Assembly: GCA_033439265.1 (NCBI GenBank)
Contig: JAVTVX010000024.1
Location: 9,965,001-10,029,000 of the forward strand
Reading direction: 5' to 3'
From: Dillenia suffruticosa
Lineage: Eukaryota > Streptophyta > Magnoliopsida > Dilleniales > Dilleniaceae
Length of the DNA: 64,000 bases
Part shown: piece by piece, positions 57,230-64,000 of the stretch
Layout: each line of letters starts with the position of its first letter
How positions within the stretch are numbered: the first letter of the stretch is position 1
Position numbers and translations under genes: made by a program
Notes under the pieces: model-generated
Database searches by the model: none
Told to the model about the DNA's origin: nothing
Seen by the model: only the letters and a program-made list of their open reading frames with translations

Positions 57230-60135
57230 AGTAATACTGAAAATTTCTATGTTAGAAAATTTTCATCAAATTTTTGCTAAATAATTGATTTTGATAAATC
57301 AATGAAGGCCTTATAAAAATTTTTTCGGAGAAAAATATGTTTTGATGATAGTTTGGGATAATTAAAACTTATTTGAGTCGATTAAATAAAGTCAAGTCAT
57401 CTCGACCCATAATAAGGTGACTTGAAGCTCAAAAATTTCATTTTTTGTTAAGTATAGACCTCACAAGGTGACTTGACCTGAGCAGATTAACTCTGAAAAT
57501 CCTTAACTCTGCACAAAGACAAGTCGCATTGTCATATGACAAGTTGACTTTTGCTTCCAAAAACAGGTCAACTTACCCAAAGACAAGTAGACGTTTGCTT
57601 CCTAACTTTGTGTCTAGTAAGACTACTTGTCACCAGCACAAGCCAACTCGTCAGATTTAAGTCTCAAAAACATTGTCTGCAACTTTAGCAAGGCGACTCA
57701 ATAAAAAAGTGTGTCGACTTATAAGTTACAAAATAAGGAAAATGAGTCGCCTTAAGGCAATTTTGAGGCAACTTGGGACTTGATAAACCAAAGAATAAGG
57801 TGACTTGTTGGATAATAAGGCAACTTGATCTCCGAAAACCTCAGACACATAAGGCAACTTGTACTCTTTCGCAAGTCGACTCATAAGTGTGAAATATTAC
57901 GAAATGATAAAAATTGACAATGAAAGTTGAACACAACTTAAAAATAAATAAGGGAAAAATGGATATTTTATCTCATACCATTAAAAAGGTTTAAACAAGC
58001 CTTCATTCTATGTTCTTCTCTCCCAAACAAACCCTATGTTCACTCGAGTCTATGTCTTTCTCTCGACTCTCATCTCTCTCGCGCCCATCTCACTCTCATT
58101 CTCTCTCTTGAAATCAAGCCCATTCTTCCCAAACCCAGTCTCTAAACCTCCCAAACCTTCAAATAAACTTGCGAATGAAGGAGATTTAGGGGGCTTTGCA
58201 CAAAAAGGAGGAAAAATCTAGGGTTTTTGAATCCCAACATCCAAGGTTCAATCCAACTACATGATTGAGGTAATTTCTTCCTTCTAAACATGGATTTAGT
58301 TCCATTACTCATGAATTTAATTTTTTTTATGTTTGAAATTTTTGGGATTTTTGTAGAGAGAGAAAGTTAGGGTTTGGACGAAACCGATCTAGGATGAAAT
58401 TTATGAATTTTCCAGAGATAAATTTTGCTCTTTCAACCTAGATTTATGTTTTATAGCATGAATTTGGATTATTAAACTTGGATTGTGAGATTTGATTTGA
58501 GGATTTAAATCTTAAGTTTATAAATGTTGAGATTTGGGAAAAATTGTAAATAGAAATTGTATGTAGATGCAAATGGGATGTAGATGATGGATTGAAAATA
58601 TACAATCATGGAATTAAGAAATTAGGGTTGTGTTAAGTTTGGGAAAAACTCATAAACCATAATTATATGCATGATTTAACATTTAATTCATATTTATTGT
58701 TTTAGGAAAATTCAATTGGAATCCAAGAAGTGATCATTGTTGTTTGATTGTGAATTAGGAGTGATTACCCTCCCAAGAGATGAGTGGTTTCATGATTGTA
58801 TTTAAATAAGAAAATTCTTTTATTGAATTTTCTAAATAATTTTCAAAACTTGGATTTAAATGTTTTAGTGTGTGAGGAATATTCCAAACAATGAATTTTG
58901 AATTCTTATGCATCATACATTCTTTGTGAATAAATGTGTCAAATGAATCTATTGATGTTGAATCCATTGGTATGATGATTAATTATGAGAAATTGTTAAA
59001 ATTGATACCACATGAATTGGATTTATGATTTTATGAAATGGTGCTTATGATTTGGCTTGGGGTGAGTGCATGAACCACTATTAAATGACTTGTCATTTCC
59101 CACTACAGAGCGACCTGACGGGGTGACGTAGTAGGGCCGATAGACCATGAGATTTAGCCGAGTACGTGCGGTGCATTCATGGTTAGATATGATAAACAAG
59201 GTAATGGGATAATTGGTTGCACCACCAATAGAACACCACATCCAACGTCAAAGGATTGGGACATTTTTAAAATATGAAAATTATTAAAACTATTGACGGT
59301 TTCACCCTAAATTGTGATAGACCTTTGTTGGGAACATAAATTTTGGTTTACCCCGTGTTTGAAAATATGAAATTATTGAATGCATATAAAATTGAATTAT
59401 GACAATTGAGAATTTTGATGATATTGAAAACAATATTTGAGTTATTCATTTATTTGATGAAATTGTGAATGGCATGATGGTTTGAAATATATATATACAA
59501 TTGATATATCTATCACACAAATCTTATTCTCGTACAACTTGTATATTATTCACTGGGTACATTATATATTCACCCCTCATTCTTCCATTTTCAAAGAGGA
59601 AGCATAGTAGATACTTATAAATGCATAGTGTCGGATTCATAGCAAGTTGTTTGTTGGATTTCTTCGGATAATAGTTTTCATTTAGAATTGAGGCATTAGT
59701 GGGCTCAAGTGGATGCATAACATGTAATTATTTTGAAAACTTATTTGCTACTATGTTTTTATATATTTAAAATATGACTATGGTTTGTATATTTAAAAAA
59801 TGAGGTCCATTTTTCTTTATTTCCTTGAAATTTATTTTTTTTTTTTTAGAATTGTTTTAAAGGAATTTTATGTGGATCACTTGAGTAAGGATTTGTTTAT
59901 ATACTGTGGATTTGATTTGAATAGTCAGGTTGGCCCGATGGTGCATGTTTTGAGCAGGGATGGACCGAGTTGGTCCCATGATTGTGTGCTGGTTTATTTT
60001 GATGGATTCATTATTTTGGAAAATAGGTAAATATTAGAATGCCTTGCGGTATCTCAGAACACGGGGTGGGGTTTACACCTGTTTCGGGGTAACGCGGCGG
60101 TTGTCTCGTGCTTGACGAGCAGGCAGTGGGTGACA
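57230..60135 (+). repeat. 5' LTR of the gag-bearing Gypsy element
   Basis: About 2,906 bp ending CAGTGGGTGACA. The order inside is a CGACTTG motif cluster (57400-57880), CT-rich leader (near 58010-58110), AGGGTTTTTG, hairpin GAGTGATTACCCTCCC (58759-58774) followed by ATGAGTGG, ACAGAGCGACCTGACGGGG (near 59104), and ATTCACCCCTCATTCTTCC (near 59568). Confidence 0.8.
57400..57880 (+). repeat. Cluster of GGCGACTTG-like motifs in the LTR
   Basis: At least a dozen variants of AAGG[C/T][G/A]ACTTG, CAAGTCG and GTCGACTT occur in both orientations over 480 bp, at irregular spacing of about 20-50 bp. The same motifs reappear in the start of the 3' LTR (63830-64000). By position this is U3, where promoter and enhancer sites lie in LTR elements. 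Confidence 0.75.
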
Positions 60136-60141
60136 ATTATA

Positions 60142-60154
60142 TTAGTATTAGAGC
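60142..60154 (+). other. Degraded primer-binding site
   Basis: TTAGTATTAGAGC lies 6 bp after the LTR end and differs at two sites from the TTGGTATCAGAGC seen in the related elements. It occupies the same position. Confidence 0.65.
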
Positions 60155-60385
60155 ATAGGTTTTCGGTTTGAGAATGTGTTAAAAAATATTTGAAAAGTTT
60201 CACAAGTATTATAAAGGTTCTCATTTATTTTCAAACTATTTTGAAATGTTTGATATTTATAATATTTCAAATAATCTCAAAAGTCTCCTATGGGTTCTAA
60301 AAATTAGGATTATTATTTTTAAGGGGTTAAGTATTTAGTTTAAATTTTATTATAATTGTTAAGTTTAGATTTTCTTTTATAGAGC

Positions 60386-61256
60386 TATACCTCCTAGACA
60401 AAGATTGAGGAATCCGAATGAGATTCCTCACTCCTTCCCAACCCAAGGTCGAATCATCGTCACATGCACATCTTCCGACACCGATGCATTCAACTCTTCC
60501 GATTTGAATTGCAGCTCCTCTCTTTGCTACCCTTCAGCAGGTGATGGAGTGGTGAAACACTTATGGAGCTCAGTTACAAGCTCCATATCAAACTTTAGCT
60601 CCCCTACTGACTTCTCCTTCTAGGTCTTCTTCTCATTTGAATTGAAACTCATCCCATAGGGAATCCAATGAGAAGTACTACACCAACTTCTATAGAGACC
60701 AAAAGCGGGAGGAATTTTTTGAGATTGTGCAAGGAAACAGAACGGTAAATGAATATGAGACAGAGTTTAGGGAATTGTTTAGATATATCCTAGAGTTCCT
60801 TATCTCCGAAGAGATCTTGTGTGATAGATTTAAAGCAGACTTGAATTTAAACATAAAGGAAAAGATGTCGGAGACTAAAGCCCATACATACAAGGATATG
60901 TTACAATTGGCCTTGCGGGTAGAGAAAATGATAGTTGAGCAAAGAAAAATTGAAGAAAGGCATGGCAAAAGAAAGAAATTCAAATTTATTTCAAGCCAAG
61001 ACCCCAAGAAAAATAGGAATACAAACCCCAAAAGTGGTATTTCCATTTCCGGATCCATTTGCACCCCACAGAGCCAACCATCTAATTTTAGATCTTCCAT
61101 ATCTAATACTATCTTAGAGAGTAAATCGGCGAGAAACAAGAAAGTACAGTGCAACCACTGTGAAAAGTATCATTCAGGGATCTGTCGTGCACTCAAGAAG
61201 TGTTATAAATGTATAAATGAGTGTCATTTCCATGATGCTTGCCCAGAATTAGGATA
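60386..61256 (+). pseudogene. gag region of the gag-bearing Gypsy element
   Basis: A PPRQRLR-like start (compare PPRRGRR in the Tekay gags) is followed by a spacer. The gag domain comes next at about 60715-60930 (VNEYETEFRELFRYI, LISEEILCDRFKADLNLNIK, KDMLQLALRVEKM). After a basic linker it ends with a zinc knuckle, CYKCINECHFHDAC, near 61200-61240. Pol motifs do not follow. Broken near its start. Confidence 0.75.
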
Positions 61257-61639
61257 GGGAAGCCAATTAAACAACACAATGGCTGCTCCAACCCAAGGTC
61301 CACAAACAAGGTCTCAAACAAGAAGCTATGTGATGACTAATGAACATGTCCAAAACAACCCAGACATAGTTACAAGTAAATTCCCTTGGACCTGGATTTG
61401 CTAATTTAGCAAAATTTTGATACAAACACTTGTGATTATTGTGTTTAAGGTTTTGATTTGAACATATCCTGATGGTATCGTATGATAGTGAAATTGGAAG
61501 ATGTGATTTGATGACTTATGGTAGTTTGTGGTAGTGATGATAATTTTATACCTTGACTGAGAGTTGGTTGAACTTGTCAATTAATTTCTATCAGAATCCT
61601 ATAAGTGTTATTCATTAGGGTCAGACTGTTGAAATGTTG

Positions 61640-62560
61640 AACCAATTTCTTTTTGAATTTCGAAATGCAACAATATGAAATAAAATTTGAGATAAAGTAC
61701 TATGAACATTGTAGAGTGCCTTCCCTAAAAATAATAAAAGATCATACATCATTGTTAGTAACTTTTGATCTAAAAAGTGAGTGGATGGTTATATTTAGTA
61801 TGGATGATAAATATTTTCAATGATTATTTGTAAATTGAATTTTCAAAGGAATTTGAAGTGGATTTGAAATATTTTGTGATTGTGATGTGCCCAATTGAAA
61901 TTGTTGATAAATTCATGACTCTTTTATTGATTTTTGAATCTATTTGCATTATGTTACAATGGAATATTGATTGTGAATTGTGAAATTTGCTCTCCTTTGT
62001 ATATGAGCACAAATGTTGAATAATGAAATGAAATTTTTGTAATATGGTGCTGGAAAAAGACTATAGTCTGATGATTCTTCCACGGACTGGGCCATCAGGG
62101 CAGCATGGTAAAGACTAAGTTGAAATTTGGCTTGGTGGTAGGCGGGATAGAGAGTCTCCTCAAGTTGTTTCCGTGATAAGGTGGCTGTACCACACTGAAC
62201 TCCGGGCCAATGCCAAGGAGGGAGTATTTTATAAAAATTATAGAAAACCTCTTAACGGATCTTACCAACGATCATTGGTGGGATAGTGGTTTTCGTAACC
62301 CCAAAGAAAATTTGGAAAAGAAAATGAAAATGAATTATTGATGAACAACTTATGAGTCATGGAAGATTTATTTCGATATTTATCTTTTGCAATTGATTTT
62401 CATAATTGCATTAGAAATATATCTGACATATGAATTTGACACCACCACCCTCACTCTTCATTCATATTTAGTATGCCATTGTACTCTATTTACTATTAGA
62501 TGGAAATATACACAGCTATGAGAGTTGTTTTTCCTATAAGAATTTAGGAACATGCAAATT
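61640..62560 (+). repeat. LTR piece of the 43334-46116 family inside the Gypsy element
   Basis: Shared landmarks in the same order: GTGAGTGGATGGTT (61779; compare 44712), ATGGTGCTGG with CTATAGTC (near 62045-62066; compare 44990-45017), GCCAATGCCAAGGAGGGAGTAT (about 62207; compare 45145) and a closing pyrimidine-rich block (near 62450; compare 45350-45440). It represents the middle third of that LTR, embedded in the internal region. Confidence 0.65.
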
Positions 62561-63637
62561 TTGAGAACATGAGTGTAAGTAGCCATATTGATATTGTAAG
62601 ATATTGAGATTGACAATGATGCCATCTCAGAGACAATAGCAGTTGAAACTGTGGTTGTAGATCTGATAAAAACTCTAGTAATAGTGATTGTTGGATAGGG
62701 ACATGCATGGAAAATAAGGCAACGATAGTCACTTATTCTTGATATCTGTGATGCTAAAGTTAGTAGCTATGATCTTGGGTTTGGCCACATTATATACGAT
62801 GGTTCATATTTAAAAGAATTTGGAGTGTTGAAACTAGGTATTAGTTTGCACCACTAGAAACATGAAAACCATTATAGAAGATTGTCAAATGCCTTTATGG
62901 CAAAAGACTGGACAAAACAAAAGATATTTGCATCAAGAGATTGGAGGTTGCATTGCACGGGAAGCACCCATAGAATGGTATTACATGGTCAAATAATATG
63001 CCTTAAGGATGGATATTACAGTACGAATGAAGTCCATGTGAATCAATAAGTGGTTCTCAGACGTTGAGAAAAGAATATTAAAGATAGGTTAGCAATTGTA
63101 AGAATGGTAATTTTAGTTAATGGTAAAGTGTAATTGATAATGAATGCAACCAAAGGATCCATTTTTGTAAAAGTAAAATGTTGTTAGGCTTTATAATTCT
63201 TCAAATTCTACCGGAAGAGAAACATTGAGATCATTACTAGAAAGGTCAAGAGAGGTGAAGTTCGTAACCTTCCTATTTCTGTTGAGATAATTGTAAGAAA
63301 GGTTTGGGAAGGACTCACTTACCAAGTTCTCTACTTCTAGAGGAATAGAGTCAGAAACTATTTCATGAAATTTTAAGATCTATATGCAGGGTGAGATCTA
63401 TAAATAATAATTAAAATAGTCAGACGAAAGAGAATTTGAACTCCAGCAAAGGTTTGAATTTAGATAGAATATTAATTGCAAGTGGTATGATTCTATTTTG
63501 CTTGCTCTTAGATGGTTCCTATAGTTAAGGTGCAAAGAAGGAAATGATATGGGTTGCATACCATGAGGATGCGATATCCTCATCATTTTGACAATTCTAT
63601 TGACATATAATCTTGTTTAAATTTTGAGAACGAAATT
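62561..63637 (+). other. Internal region without recognised coding sequence
   Basis: AT-rich text with no pol motif that I can identify, ending at the polypurine tract. It may be non-coding filler of a non-autonomous element. Confidence 0.4.
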
Positions 63638-63658
63638 TTTTTTAGGGGGGTTAAGTAT

Positions 63659-64000
63659 TGTAATATCGAAAATTTCGGTGTTAGAAAATTTTCACCAAAT
63701 TTTTGACTAAGTAACTGATTTTGACACATCAATGAAGGTCTTATAAAAATTTTATTTGAAGAAAAATATGTTTTTGTGATAATTTGGGATAATTAAAACT
63801 TATTTGGAGTCGATTAAATAAAGTCAAATCGTCTTGACCCATGATAAGGCGACTTGGAGCTCAAAATTTTCATTTTTGGTTAAGTATAGACCTCACAAGG
63901 CTACCTGAGCAATTATCAAGGCGATCTGAGGAGATTAGCCCTCAGAATTCTTAACTCTACTCAAAAACAAGACGCCTTGCCCGATAACAGGTTGATTTGT
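63659..64000 (+). repeat. Start of the 3' LTR, truncated by the window end
   Basis: TGTAATATCGAAAATTTCG, then co-linear with 57230-57570 including AGTCGATTAAATAAAGTCAA and AAGGCGACTTGGAGCTC. If it is as long as the 5' copy it ends about 2.6 kb beyond the window. Confidence 0.82.

Larger units (their letters stand above)
57230..64000 (+). mobile_element. Gag-bearing, long-LTR Gypsy element, broken, running off the window
   Basis: The 5' LTR (57230-60135) and the start of its 3' partner (63659 onward) share GTAAT[A]..GAAAATTTC, GTTAGAAAATTTTCA and the CGACTTG-type motifs. The internal region has a degraded tRNA-iMet primer site, a gag, and no recognisable pol. Part of it is a piece of another LTR family (61640-62560). 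TTTTTTTTAGGGGGG (near 63638-63652) is the polypurine tract. The end style (GGGTGACA) and hairpin module tie the LTR to the other long-LTR families. LTR divergence is visibly higher than in the Tekay element, so this is older. It is inserted in the Copia LTR at 56926. Broken. Confidence 0.8.

Noticed and set aside
1-64000. CRISPR arrays, bacterial operons, rRNA genes or organelle inserts.
   Set aside because: None seen. The repeats present are LTRs, transposon ends, microsatellites and short tandem arrays typical of plant nuclear DNA.

Overview
This window is flowering-plant nuclear DNA, probably eudicot, and nearly all of it is nested transposable elements. The evidence is the element families present: Tekay- and Tat-type Ty3/Gypsy elements, Ty1/Copia elements, a MuDR-type MULE carrying a plant mobile domain, CACTA-like ends and an RTE-type LINE. 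The only host-gene matter I recognise is two short fragments, one from the 3' end of an ABCA1-type ABC transporter and one from the interior of a MEI2-like RNA-binding protein. No intact host gene, rRNA gene, functional tRNA gene or CRISPR array is visible. All family names come from reading translations and motifs by eye; no database was searched.

Left block (1-23.4 kb). A minus-strand Gypsy remnant (1-1063) is interrupted by a broken Tekay-like element with 3 kb LTRs (1064-10185). A plus-strand Copia fossil follows (primer site at 10585). It was split first by a Tat-lineage Gypsy element (10768-20085), which itself took a solo Tekay-type LTR (13927-16431, target duplication TATAT), and again by a small CACTA-like element (20394-21419) holding a tRNA-like segment. 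A GGCC-rich insertion follows (22842-23409).

Middle block (23.57-40.99 kb). This is a single MULE with terminal inverted repeats and a matching 9-bp target duplication, ATGAAGCTG. It encodes a decayed MuDR transposase followed by a decayed plant-mobile-domain gene. It was opened by a structurally complete 10.65 kb Tekay chromovirus on the minus strand (24007-34661, target duplication ATAAA). A 1.4 kb unclassified insertion lies inside the transposase gene. Without these two insertions the MULE is about 5.4 kb.

Right block (41-64 kb). In order it holds an RTE LINE fossil, a second-family solo LTR (43334-46116), the ABCA1-like and MEI2-like gene fragments, a minus-strand Copia with 207-bp LTRs and target duplication AACAA (49193-53850), and a CACTA-type end. 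A plus-strand Copia fossil follows; its 3' LTR was hit by a gag-bearing Gypsy element (57230 onward) whose 3' LTR runs off the window.

The most unusual signal is in the long LTRs. Families that differ in most of their sequence share the same ordered modules. These are an AATTAGGGCT/AGCCCTAATT near-palindrome by the start (three LTR types), a CT-rich then GC-rich leader, a short GT...AG intron-like segment, a GGGAGTG...CCCTCCC hairpin followed by GTGAGT, a TAGCTACGAAGG block, and a pyrimidine-rich stretch ending in AG. Two tandem or interspersed repeat arrays (93-bp units at 17.87-18.38 kb and GGCGACTTG-type motifs at 57.4-57.9 kb) also stand out.
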